Source: Thereva unica (lineage: Eukaryota; Arthropoda; Insecta; Diptera; Therevidae). Taken from it: DNA of 64,000 nt. Shown one piece after another: positions 22,990-33,859 of the stretch (the first letter of the stretch is position 1; each line of letters begins with the position of its first letter). A program made the translations under genes and the position numbers. A model generated the notes under the pieces. The model ran no database searches, was not told the DNA's origin, and saw only the letters and a list, made by a program, of their open reading frames with translations. Location: the NCBI GenBank assembly GCA_949987705.1, contig OX465282.1, positions 5,878,501 through 5,942,500 of the forward strand. The letters run 5' to 3'.

Positions 22990-25900
22990 TCCTACTGGTG
23001 TATCGAGATAAATTAGGCGAGATATGATTTTAAATACGAGCTGGAGAGACATTTCTTACCGTTTTTGACATTTCCAACTTGAAATTAGGTGAGGCGAGAT
23101 TGTAAAATATAAAAATACACCGTGGGGCATAGGCTTCTTACTTACTCTGAGGCAGTTTAATGCATAGTAAAATGAAACCCGTAAAAAAGGCCATCATTGG
23201 AAAAGAGGCACCTCTTCAAACTCATTTTGTTCTACTCAACACTAAGCATTTCTTTGATTTGAAATTTCAAAAGTGTCTGCCGAGATGTCATAACCGCTAT
23301 TTGCAGCTTGATTTAGTTAGTCCTAATCTCATGCACAGTAGATAGGAAAGAGTGAAAATTTTAGATTTGTTGAAATACATATGTACTATCTGCTGTTCAC
23401 GGGCTCTTAGGCTATAACAAGAACAAAACGACGAAACATTCATAGGCACGTTAATTAAAATTTCCATTCATGCCATTCATCATTTTTTGTATCCCCTTTT
23501 TCTACACAAATCGCAAACATTATAAATCTTTTGCATCATCGCAATATTTGAGCCGCTTACTTCATGACGTGCTTGCAATGCAAAGACACTTCGCCAACTT
23601 GAAAATTTTACTACCTTAAAAAATTCAAGAGAGAAAAAACCCACCACGGCGCGACAATTACACCTCGCCTCATTTGAAGTGAGACATTGTACTGGTTCAA
23701 AACGAAAAAGAGGCTCCTCTTACAATACATTTTATAATAGTTTGCTACCCAGCACTGGCTCAAAGTCCATTGTCAGTCATGCCTCCAGGATCGCCAGCAC
23801 ATTCGCTTGCAAGATACGAAAGTGCACCGAGAGGTGCCTAGACAGTGTACTCGTAGTGATCTCTAGGTAAACTTCTGTGACGAGGCAATCTAACGTTTTA
23901 GAGCCGTCGGTGGATATGCGTAAATCGAACTTCTTCAGGTCCTCTCTGTTTCTCCAGTCTTTTTTGAAGGAATCTAGGCGAAGAATGCTTTCCTGAAGGT
24001 AAATCTAGAAATGATGTAGTCTGCGATTGGGCGGCCATATTCTCGGGTATCGTGCTGAAGATGCTGCTATGATAGTAAGGTTTTAAGGTCGAGGACCCGG
24101 ATTCCTTAGTCCTAGGGCTAGATATTTTATGGAAAGGTCCGAAGGGACAAGATACAAGAGAATATCAAGGGCTTTCGTAGGGTTCACTGCCGGTGTTGCC
24201 CCTACATATTATTGCCGTCCTCTAGACTCTTCCAAAATTAATGGCATTATAAGTACTCCTCATTCCTAACGACCATATCATGCGTAATAATTGAGCTGTA
24301 TACATCCACTAGAACATCTTTTGATTGAGACCTCATCTCTTGCCGAATGTCATTTTATAGGCGTACAAGACTAAGCAGACTTTCTTTACATTTTCCTCGA
24401 TATTCCATTGTTTTAGGTCCAATTTTAAATCCAAAAAAATTGCACCTTTGAGGTTAATGTAAGGGTGTACCCATCCAACATGGGAAGGTTGAAGATGAGA
24501 ATTTTTAGTTGTAACTTCAAAAACGAAATACAAACTCCAGAGATTCCTATCGAAATTTTAATTTAGACAGTTGAAATACTCGAGTCTTCTGGTTACATAC
24601 TCTAAAAATCTAATTCATGTTCTCAAAGAATGTTGTTCCAATTTAGATAATGAGTTTGATTAAATTCTCTTGATCGTATTGAGCTGCATTAGTGTCAATG
24701 TCAATACGTTGATGACAACAGAGGAAACAAGTTTATGCATATACTTAAAGCAATGTATAAAACCAGTACTTTCATTTTATATCCGGAAGATATTTACAAC
24801 GACATTGCAACTGACTCAAGAACAACCAAGTTAATAATAATAGGCCAACCCCATAACACGTGTGAGTCAATCCAAACCGAAAATCCTTTCCTTTCAACTC
24901 GATATAATTAATTACTAAACTGCTTTAATATTAAAAATTTTTGCATAATCCAAAACTCGAGGAAACAATTCGAGGAAGAAAAATCCAGCAAAATATTCTA
25001 TTTAATATAAAAGCCCATTTCCGATAATCATGCAATGACCACTTAGCAAAGCAAGGTCAGCTTAGGCATAGATCAACTCTAATCTCATTTCGGAAAAAAG
25101 AAATCTCACACCAATCTTTCGGCTAAGAGGCTTTTTTTAAACTAAGCAATTTGTACGCAGTTTTTCCCCCCAAGGTAAAAGCTATGTTAAGCATGACAGC
25201 AACGATCGAACTTCCAAAAAAGCACCCAAAGTGTATTTTCCAGTCGATCGATTGAATTCGGGCTAGACATTAAATGCAAATCATAAAAGTTCGTAGCATA
25301 TACAACAACAAAAAAAACAAACTCTCTGTTTTACGACGGATATATGTATACCGACTAATTCAAGTGCAGGGTCATTAACATATCGTCACGATCAGCATTG
25401 AAAAGAAGCCGACAGACGCATGGTCAAGAATAGTAACGCTCTCCAAAAAAAAACACAATATCTCTTAGCATTGTGTGCCCGTCATCAACATCATTCGACA
25501 TATATACGACATCGTCTTTTCATCTTGATCGGTCCGCGCAAAGAAGACATCGTGTCAAAACCGATGAACTTAGGCGGCCAAATTTGGTCTATCAAGCCCC
25601 GATTAAAATGTCGCGCTGTCGTATAAAGTTTTATTTAAATTTCTAAGCTAACAAAGCGGAAAAAAATACTGTATTTTTTCCTGGTGATGCGTTTTTGTTG
25701 TTGTTGTTTTGTCAAAAGAGCAATATGTATGGATTTTTTGTGATCGTGTAACACAAACTGTTATTGATCGTCAACCGATCTTCTTATGCAGTTTCGATAT
25801 TGTCGTCTCAAGGCACGGCGCCACGGAGGTTTATAAAAATTTCGAGACGTCGTCTTCGCGGTCGTGCGAAGCCCAAACAGAGATGATAGTCGTCATTAGG

Positions 25901-27130
25901 GTCAAGCAACCCACCACCCATCAACGGAAAGCGGATGTTGCACAGTCGAAGAAAGTAAAAATCTGTCGGATCTTGCTGCTGCCTCTTCTCATCTTTTCTT
26001 CGTTTTCTTCGAAATGTCTTCGACTCCTTACATACAAACATATATAGTATATACACAATTGATTTTTTCCTCTTAGTATGTCCGTCAGCATTTCTCCCGG
26101 GGCCGTTTTTTTATTATTATTATTATTATCATTATTATTTAACTGTTTTTATAGCAAGATGGCAATAAAGGTAGAATAAAGAAATTTACGACTAGGTTCC
26201 AGAAGGTGATCGACTGACGACTGATCGATGTAGTGACTGCCCACCTGAAAAGTCGGCTTCGGGATTCGAATTGTTTCTGTTAATGTTTTATGTTATATGT
26301 TGGTTTATAAGGGTGTGATCGTATCATCGAAAACGAAACACGATCATGGGCACGGATACACCTTCGATCGTGTCAATAAAATTGTCGCGACATTTTCTTG
26401 CTAAATTTAGACATTGTTCGGGTATGTGAGTCATGTACAAATTATGTTATAGAGTAAAGTGAAAATATGTTACGGTAAATGCATTTTAATGTGACATTGT
26501 TGGATTTAGAAATTTTACCGCCCCCGTTGAGATGGAGGAGGTAGCTTGAAGAAGTGACACGTTTCGTACTTTATTACTTTGTTTATTTTTAAGGAGTATA
26601 TTTTGAGATGTAGACTGTGTATACGCTTGATAATGAAGCGAGGAAGGTCTTATGGTAACATACAGTAGACACGAGATTTATTGTCAGATTTTCCGTGGTT
26701 GTTTTGTCTATTTAACTTTGCGACTTGTACTGGCTAGTCGTGGTAATTATATTAAAGATGAATCTGTTCGAAGTTGTTTTTAAAATAAGAATAGCAATGA
26801 TGGATTTATTATTTGTTTGTTTTCCATTTTAAATTACAGTACTACACCTAGTACGATAAATAAATGTCCTCTAAGTGACGACGTTCTGCTTCTTCATAAA
26901 GACCTCCTCGTTCAAGAACATTTTTAATCACTGTTCGAAAAATTACATACATACATTACATATATTCTTTGAGGAGGCGTCTATGCAGACACTGGCGCCT
27001 ATTTTTTTTTTATCTATTGTGCCAACCCCGTTGTTAGAAACCCTGGACGTAATGGCTTTTGATATAACCAAAAATTGATTTAGGATTCGCACCCCATATC
27101 TCCCTGGGAATCCGATTAGCCCATACGAGG
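22990..27130. other. 4.1-kb stretch without recognisable gene or element
   Basis: This is the longest part of the window in which I recognise no transposon protein. It has ATT repeats at 26113-26140. The paired frames near 25709-26056 overlap on opposite strands with no family resemblance. It could hold regulatory DNA or non-coding exons that cannot be seen by reading alone. Confidence 0.45.
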
Positions 27131-27139
27131 TATTACTTT

Positions 27140-27610
27140 GGGCGGGTTTCACCAACATGACCCTTTACGCGTCCCACCGCTTCGTGAAGACCAATCAGCG
27201 ACTCTTTGTCTCCGTATTCTTAATTTTTAAGATGGTCTGGATAAACCAGGACACCCTCGGCCAGCAAAATTGGGCCAGTATGTACTCAACCTCCCCGGTC
27301 CAGTCAGGTACTCAGCTGGCCAATCAGTCGGACTGTCCACCTGCGCTAGAAGCACTCTCCCAGCGAGTTTTCCAGACCTTTATGGTGTTGGCCGTGGCAA
27401 TCCTCGCCGCCCCGCGTTGACCTAGTCTGATCCCCTCTAGGTGGACGAACTGTCTCTCCTGAAAAGCAGGTCGATCGGAATGTCTGCGGCGACCGTGAGG
27501 TAGGAGCACGCGAAACGAAGAGCCCCTAGCCAAGCAATCTGTCCCACTTAGCGGAATTGAAGGCTTTTTCAGGTCCAGAGTGGCCAGGAGACACACGTGA
27601 CGGGAGCCGA
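27140..27610 (-). pseudogene. R1-like LINE remnant with internal deletion
   Basis: On the minus strand the start reads CLLATLDLKKAFNSAKWDRL with a one-base shift, matching RT motif A of R1-type LINEs. It is followed almost at once by TIKVWKTRWESAS and a GEVEYILAQF-like stretch, which belong near the C terminus of such proteins, several hundred residues later. Motifs B and C are missing, so most of the RT was deleted. The segment is visibly more GC-rich than its surroundings. The clade is inferred from the tryptophan-rich C-terminal pattern. Confidence 0.6.
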
Positions 27611-27706
27611 TCTGGACGAAAATTATGAAATTATGCAGCTTGTGTAATAGCTAAAAAAATACTTATTGGTCCTAATACACGAGGGTGTGTGCTTCTAAAG
27701 GTCCCA

Positions 27707-27975
27707 CTAGGATTTTAAGCATTTCGCAGTAGCCGATGGAACATAAGCTCTTTCAGCCTGACATTTATTTGCTGGGTGGTACGGTGCGGTTAGTTTATGC
27801 ACGATTCCGTTTGAATTGAGAAATTCTCTAAATTCAGTTGAACGAAATTGCGAATTATTATCAAGAACCAATGTAAATGAGAGATCTGGAGGAAATCTGC
27901 AATGTTTTCCTGTAGTGTTCAACTGAAGAAACAACCTCGAGCCATTGCGAATGAGCGCCCCCTATGATAAAAAAA
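27707..27975 (-). pseudogene. Gypsy-type integrase core fragment
   Basis: The minus frame contains a segment with an aspartate-asparagine pair followed by QFRSTEFREF and TAPYHPAN...AER, the second aspartate and the glutamate region of the DDE integrase core of Gypsy-type LTR elements. Upstream (27935-27975) a GAHSQWLEVV-like stretch in another frame fits the first aspartate block with the aspartate lost. Only about 85 codons remain. It may be the same element as the zinc-finger piece at 29950, with later insertions between. Confidence 0.75.
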
Positions 27976-27979
27976 ACTT

Positions 27980-28550
27980 ATCCATAAAGGGTCCTGCGTA
28001 GCACAGTGTGACGAAAGGTATTGAAAAACGGAAATAAATCATTTTTCGCGAATACCAATGGAATGTCCTGAACTTCTGTCACATATACCCAATGTACGAA
28101 AGTAAAGTGATAATTCCTGGAATATCCCTTCCAGGACCGAAAAATTCCTACTAAAAGTTGTAGTTAAAGTCGCACGCAAGTTCTATTTCAATCAGTTAGA
28201 AATTTGTGTTCGAAGTTTCAACAAGTTCTGCAAAAAAACAAAGTGAAAGTAATTTTTTTATCATAATGAATCCAACAGTTTATGGCATTTATAGTATTAT
28301 TTCATTAAAATTATTTAAATAAGACTGATATATAACAATTATGATGAACATTAAAAAAATGATATAAAAATTATCTCTTCTAATTTAATCACATCAGATC
28401 CTTGCAGCTTTTAAAAAAATGGTAAAATATGGTACAACTGTGGTCTTCTACAAATTTTAGTACAACTAATGTATTTTATAATAACATATAGTGGTGCCTG
28501 CGCAAACCCTCGCAAATTACTTTTTTTTTAATATTTTTCAGAATGCGTCG
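27980..28550. other. AT-rich spacer ending in a splice-acceptor-like site
   Basis: No gene is seen. At the end, a T-rich tract runs into TATTTTTCAG at 28533-28542, which looks like a 3' splice site. Confidence 0.4.
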
Positions 28551-28906
28551 TTAAAATCAGCGGCAAAGATTTCATGGAGGCGCAACGAAATTCATCGAAA
28601 AATGAAGCTGTGGAATATTTGTTCACCAAAATTTTGACCCGAATACGTGAAGGTTTTGTTCTGGAGGATCAGTTCGACGTCCAGGACATTGTACGATTTG
28701 AATTTTTGAATTTAAATAAGAAATTCATCGAGTGTGACAGACCTTGGGATCGTTTCGAAGAAAAAAATTCTGATTATTTGGCTAAGGTTTTCAGTTTCAC
28801 TTTGAAACGCGATGAGGAGGAGATGGAGGATGAAGTGTTCGAAGATCAAGACAAACAGTCGGGTTGGTCAAAGCGTGGTCATCCTCCAAGTGGTGAATTT
28901 AGTTAG
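28543..28906 (+). CDS. hypothetical protein or exon, possibly element-derived
   Basis: An open frame runs from just after the acceptor-like TTTTTCAG to a stop at 28906; the first methionine is at 28574. The product is polar and charged: a middle section FDVQDIVRFEFLNLNKK and RPWDRFEEKNSDYLAKVFSF, then an acidic run (RDEEEMEDEVFEDQD), then KRGHPPSGEF. The frame stops there, but about 100 bp on, near 28960, broken codons read GNTARKFFLE, which could be a decayed continuation. I do not recognise the family. The charged order (acidic run, then KRG.P) is like proteins that recur in many copies in insect genomes, but that is a recollection without a search. It could also be noise. Confidence 0.35.
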
Positions 28907-29074
28907 TTTTAGAAATGGCGTTGAATGTGGATTAACCTTTAGCAGGATTCGGTAATACCAATGACGGTAATACGGCGAGAAAGTTCTTCTTGGAATGAGA
29001 GAAAAGTGCAAGAATTACTGGAATTATTGCTGTACTAATTAAAAATTTCCGGACGATTTTATTGGCACAGGAAA

Positions 29075-29486
29075 GGGGCCATCCATAAATTACGTCACAC
29101 GAATTTCATGATTTTTTGACCCCCCCCCCCGTCCTTGTCACAGCTGGTCACATTTGGGAGACCCCCCCCCCCCCTCCCTAGTGTGACGTCACATATTGTG
29201 CAATTTTGCATCTAGAAGTTATTAAACTAAAACAGCAGTTCCATTTCTATTTAAATTATTTTTTAATAAAATTAACATAAAATCAACATAAAATTCACTT
29301 AAACATTTCAAAAAATTAACAAAAGCGTAATGAGCAGTATTACTATATTTAGACATATTTGATTTTGAAATGTGACGTAACAAAATTTAAGACCCCCCCC
29401 CCCCCCCCACCGCGTGTCACACAATGTCACACTTCGCCGACCCCCTCCCTCCCCCCCAACGTGTGACGTAATTTATGGATGGCCCC
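29075..29486. mobile_element. 412-bp MITE with GGGGCCATCC ends
   Basis: The left end GGGGCCATCCATAAATTACG and the right end CGTAATTTATGGATGGCCCC are perfect complements, and the match runs on through TCACACG for about 27 bp. Three long C runs (29120-29130, 29162-29174, 29393-29408) sit next to GTGTGACGT words. There is no coding capacity. A clear duplication is not seen beyond AAA on both sides. The superfamily is not assigned. Confidence 0.85.
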
Positions 29487-29949
29487 AAACTCGTACAAAA
29501 GATGTTCGGCGATTTCGACTGGAACATACTCGGAAAACAGATCGTATAGCTACGAATGATTTGAGCGATCGTTCCTCTCTTCAGACCCATACATCAAGTT
29601 TTTAGGCGGGACAAAGGCCTTGATTTTAACCAATATTGCTTGTAATTATTCTAATATAATAAAATATGTATACAGAAACATGAAATTAACTTTTTACATT
29701 ATATATTTGAATACAAAAAAATGTTTTTCCACAAATCGGATTTGAAGTTTTCAATTTTCATATACTCCCATACAAACTTGGTACATATAATTAATTATAT
29801 TTCATTATAGTAAATATATAATGGACAAATTCTTATTATTGTATATGACAGTCCGTCCATTAAGCTGTCTATAAATGAGAATATCCTTTTTTGGTCCTGA
29901 ATCCTTTTTCGTCCTTTTTCGAAAAATGCATGAAAATTATTTTTAGTAT

Positions 29950-30300
29950 GCAAGGATTATGGTTCTAGCATTCAATATTTAATCCCATATATTTTTCCGT
30001 TTTGTCCCATAGCCTCGTCACACTGTGTGTAGTCAACATGGATTCGTTGCCACGCTCGTTGAGAATAATCCCATGCAGGTACTGGTACTTTTGGAGCATT
30101 GCATTTAATTTGAGCGCATTTCATAAATCGTCGTAACAATTCCTCGATATCCTTATCCATTCCACCCCACCATACATTGCTTCTTGCTTCAGCCTTCTTT
30201 TTCACAATTCCTGTGTGGGCGATGAGGAGTTCGTCAAGAACCTTTTGGCGAAAGGTTTTAGGATCATTACCCTTATGCCGTAAAAGACTTATAACTTTTC
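29950..30300 (-). pseudogene. Gypsy-type integrase zinc-finger fragment
   Basis: The minus frame has the histidine-histidine/cysteine-cysteine finger that opens LTR-element integrases: VLDELLIAHTGIV (with a shift at about 30205), RSNVWWGGMDKDIEEL, then MKCAQIKC, followed by a W-rich segment and RIHVDYTQCDEA, the first catalytic aspartate block. The frame ends at 29972. The core piece at 27707 is in the same orientation and would follow in protein order. Confidence 0.75.
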
Positions 30301-30689
30301 ACAGGATTACTTTAGTACCAGTTCTGTAACTCGTAAATTTCCTACTAGTCCTAAACGTATTATTATTTTCTAAGCCTAAGCATTCAGTTTATTGCGTCTA
30401 CGTTTATCATACTGTGAAATTGATCGTGTGGACTAAAAAGTTTGTTCAAGCAAGTGAGCGCAAAGGATAATAGGCTCAATAATAAGCAGTTAACCCATCT
30501 TCAAGCCGTAAACACCATAAAGTGTTGAAGAATAGAACATTTTAGTCATTATATATCACTTCATCTGTTTAAAAAAAAACACTTCCTACCATTTAAACAC
30601 TACCGCTTAGGAAAAAACACACAATTTATTTTAGTTCTAAACACCTATCAAACACTTGAGGACAATTGAAGAAACAGGCAAGAAGAAGT

Positions 30690-30815
30690 GTCTTTAAAGG
30701 TGGAAAAATGAAAATACGAAGGACCATAACCATAGAAGTGTATTCGAACCACGAACCTCTGGGATGGTTGTCGGGTGCCTTAACTCCTAGGCGCTACCAA
30801 GGTCGGCATATGAAT
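30690..30815 (-). mobile_element. tRNA-derived SINE copy (family T, copy 2)
   Basis: The minus strand reads CTTGGTAGCGCCTAGGAG, TTAAGGCACCCGACAACC and then TTCGTGGTTCGAATAC, an A box and a good B box at tRNA-like spacing. Downstream TGGTCCTTCGTATTTTCA matches the bases after the B box in copy 1. Confidence 0.65.
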
Positions 30816-31294
30816 AGTAGCCGTTTGAAAGTTGGAAAATTGAAGATGAATGCAACACCCTGCATTAAAATAGGAATGTTGTTGCAAAAATGATAACATA
30901 TATTTAATTTCTCAATTTTATATTGCATACATTTAGCCCCTATTCTAAACTTGTGACCAGCCATAAGTCACAATTTTAGGTGACTCGCGCTTATTTCTTA
31001 TGAACTTCTCATTTTGGTTTCTATGTCAATGTTAGCATAAATTAAGTCTACTTTAGTTCTACTTTTGCTTCTACGCTACTTTTCGTTTAGTATATAGGCC
31101 TTCAAGATGAGACTCACCACACACTTGTGATTACGTTGTGACTTGTGACTGTTTTTAGAGTATGGTTATACTCGAATCTGCTTTAAATTTACTCTCCGGA
31201 TTTTTATTACTTAAAACTGATTCTTCGAAGTTCGATTACGTACAATCAACTCTTTGGGTTAATCCGATTACATATTTACCCGTGTTTCCCAAAA

Positions 31295-31302
<8 letters not shown>

Positions 31303-31383
<81 letters not shown>
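31303..31383. repeat. (AT)n microsatellite
   Basis: About 40 uninterrupted AT units follow an A13 run. The frame that crosses it is meaningless. Confidence 0.98.
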
Positions 31384-31388
<5 letters not shown>

Positions 31389-32745
31389 AATCTTACCATT
31401 TTCGATATTCTTTTGCGTTATTTTAAATGCTTTTTTTTATTGCAACTAAAAAGTAAGATTATCACATGACAATAAAAAAAACCACCATAAAAAAAACTGA
31501 AGACAGCCAAAAAAATTAAGATGGGCATACACAAAAGCTGCAGCAATTTGCATTTTTTGGAAGATGACTTCTACTTTCACTGAAAAGTTAAGATTTCCAA
31601 TAACCTAAAGTCATATATTACCAATATATCACGACGCCGCCGCCGGATCGTTCAGCAACTTCGATGATATGATGTGACGGACATGCAGTCGTACATTCAC
31701 ATTATATACTATTATTGATGAACAACACTAGCGCGATTTTAGTGCTTTTATTTTATCGACCAACAAAAAATAAACCTTTATGTTCAACAAAATCACCTGA
31801 CAATTATTTTGCACTTTTTTTTCTTTCAGCACACAAAAAAAATTAACTCGATGATAGTGAAAGGCAATTTGGGAAGTAGTTAATATTTTTGAAGCATAGT
31901 TTAATTGTTGGGTATATTACTTGCGATGATTGGATGATGCAATGTATTGAAAGTTCATTAAATCCGTTTAATGAACCATTCATCCCCTGTGGGAACAACT
32001 AAGGCGGACCTGTCATCAATCATAGGTGTTGTTTTTTTTTGTTGTGTAGACACATTCTAGTATTATGTTACATTACCTGTATTACATGTGAATAAGATCT
32101 TTTTGATAATCAAAAGGCCGGCAGCGATATGTTTTTATAAGACTAGTAAGTGGCTAGGAATTGTAAGTGTTTAGTAATGGATGTTATCTATCGAATCAGA
32201 TAAAAAGAACAAGTTTTTTTTAAATCAAAGGGAGTTTTTTAAACCAATTTCTCAAATATTGATTTAGGGTCGCAATTTGATTAGTAATAATATAAGAAAA
32301 CATAACATTTATCGGAACGATCATGGCTTATCTTGTAGGAGCAAGTCTCGGATGCCGATCCTTCCTTTGTGCGCTGGGTATTCTCTATTCAGGAACACTT
32401 TCTTAGGTCCTGGATCATCGGCACTTCGAAGGCAACGAAGAGAACGGGGTCTTATTTACTATTCATCTTTGATTGCCTGAAAAGGCTGCCCAGCTTCCCT
32501 ATTACTCTCGCCTTCTAGTACAACTAGCATATGTAATGAGTTTTAATGAACACTTGATGAGTTCAAAGTAACACCACCGGTTACCCACGCCTTTATAATA
32601 ACTCATAAAAATTATTTGATCCGAATGGCTCATTAACGGGAGCGTAAGCGTAATCCAGACGCATTAGCTTTTTTTACCCTTAAACCCTTAAACTCTAGTT
32701 TTACTGGCACAAAGCTTTAGTTTCCTTTTTTGCATTGCTTCATAT
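31384..32745. other. intergenic, no recognisable gene
   Basis: AT-rich sequence with no supportable coding or repeat family. Confidence 0.45.
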
Positions 32746-32748
32746 ATC

Positions 32749-32880
32749 AGGCAATTGTACCTGTGAAGGATCTCATTTAGCATACTTAATAGACCGGTTC
32801 TCATTCGATCACAAAAGTCAAGCAGCATTAGACGTGATTAGTACTCAGTTGGGGGTCTGCTTGTACTTTGTTCAAGAAAA
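32749..32880 (+). mobile_element. 5S-rRNA-like SINE copy 3
   Basis: It contains ACCGGTTCTCATTCGATCAC, AGTCAAGCAGCATTAGACG and TGATTAGTACTCAGTTGGGG, the 5S internal promoter elements in order, after a GGCAATTGTACC leader and CATACTTAATAG as in the other copies. Of the four copies this one is closest to a real 5S sequence around the loop region. Confidence 0.7.
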
Positions 32881-33159
32881 CTGCACGTCTCGTGATTTTG
32901 ATTCGTTAATGTTGTTTATGCACGTTTTTTTTTCAACGAATAACGCCGGAAAAAGTAAATTTACCTTGTCAAGGCACTTGACATTGTCCGGTCATCGGCA
33001 AGGGAAATTTGCCTCTAGCCTCATTGACCACTTACTCGCCATTCACCCTCTGCTATAGTGCATTTATACCTAGGCATAAAAGAGCGGTTTTGTAGTGTGA
33101 GGTAGACTCGAACGTGTGAACTTTTAACGAAGAACTGCAACACAACATTATGAATAAGG

Positions 33160-33815
33160 GGCAATAACCATTCGTCACTGCTCGGCGACTCCATCCGGAA
33201 AAACTGAAGGTGGCAAAGTTAATGTTTGACCATATGGTCCAATTTACTGCGCCTTAATGCTGTCAGTGTGTCGAAAAGATACCCGATCCCGCATACACAA
33301 AATTTTTTCGTCAAATTACTCGGCACTCATGGAATGCGAAAAACCGTCTACCATAGGCAGGCAAATGGTTGAACGGTTCCACAGACAACTAAAAGCAACC
33401 GTAATGGCAAAGGACAATACTACTCATTTTAGCGAAGACTTGCCCTTTGTCTTGTCGAGCTCGTATACGCTCAGAATCTGAGACTTCCTAATTCCATTTC
33501 TATCACAACCGATAAAAATCCATAATTAAAGAATCAGAATTCCTCTCTCGCCTTCGTTCTCATATGCAGAACATTAAGACAAAACACCCTCGGCAACCCG
33601 TCGAAAAGGATACCTACGTGCCAGTAAGCCCTGGAGAACGCGGACTACGTCTTCACACGAGTTGACAGGCTTCGAAGTCCTTTTGAATCGCCATATGAAG
33701 GCACATGTGAAGTAATCAAACGATACCAAAAACACTTGGTCGTCATATTGAACGGCACAGCCACGTCAATATCCATCGACAGGCTAAAGTCAGCCTTCGT
33801 TTGTGACCGCGACAA
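33160..33815 (+). pseudogene. Gypsy-type integrase C-terminal remnant
   Basis: Plus-strand pieces in changing frames follow the end of a Gypsy-type polyprotein: the glutamate-containing helix of the integrase core near MVERFHRQLKA (33364-33396), a LVELVYAQNLRLP block (33453-33490), and a FLSRLRSHMQNI block (33541-33576). A last section near 33650-33800 reads, in another frame, as the SH3-like tail with VIKRYQKHLVV and SISIDRLKSAF. At least three frameshifts separate them. A more decayed relative of the middle part is at 42822. No LTR is identified. Confidence 0.8.
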
Positions 33816-33859
33816 CGAAGCTAAGTGGTCTAAAGTGGTGACATTCTGTTAACGCTACG

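Noticed and set aside
25709..26056. Overlapping 112- and 82-codon frames as a gene
   Set aside because: They lie on opposite strands of the same sequence with no recognisable motif or splice evidence.
31162..31449. 95-codon frame rich in I and Y
   Set aside because: It is read through the (AT)n microsatellite.
32749..32880. Functional 5S rRNA gene
   Set aside because: Too many changes in helices and loops, extra bases before the loop region, and no tandem 5S array; a SINE or pseudogene fits better.
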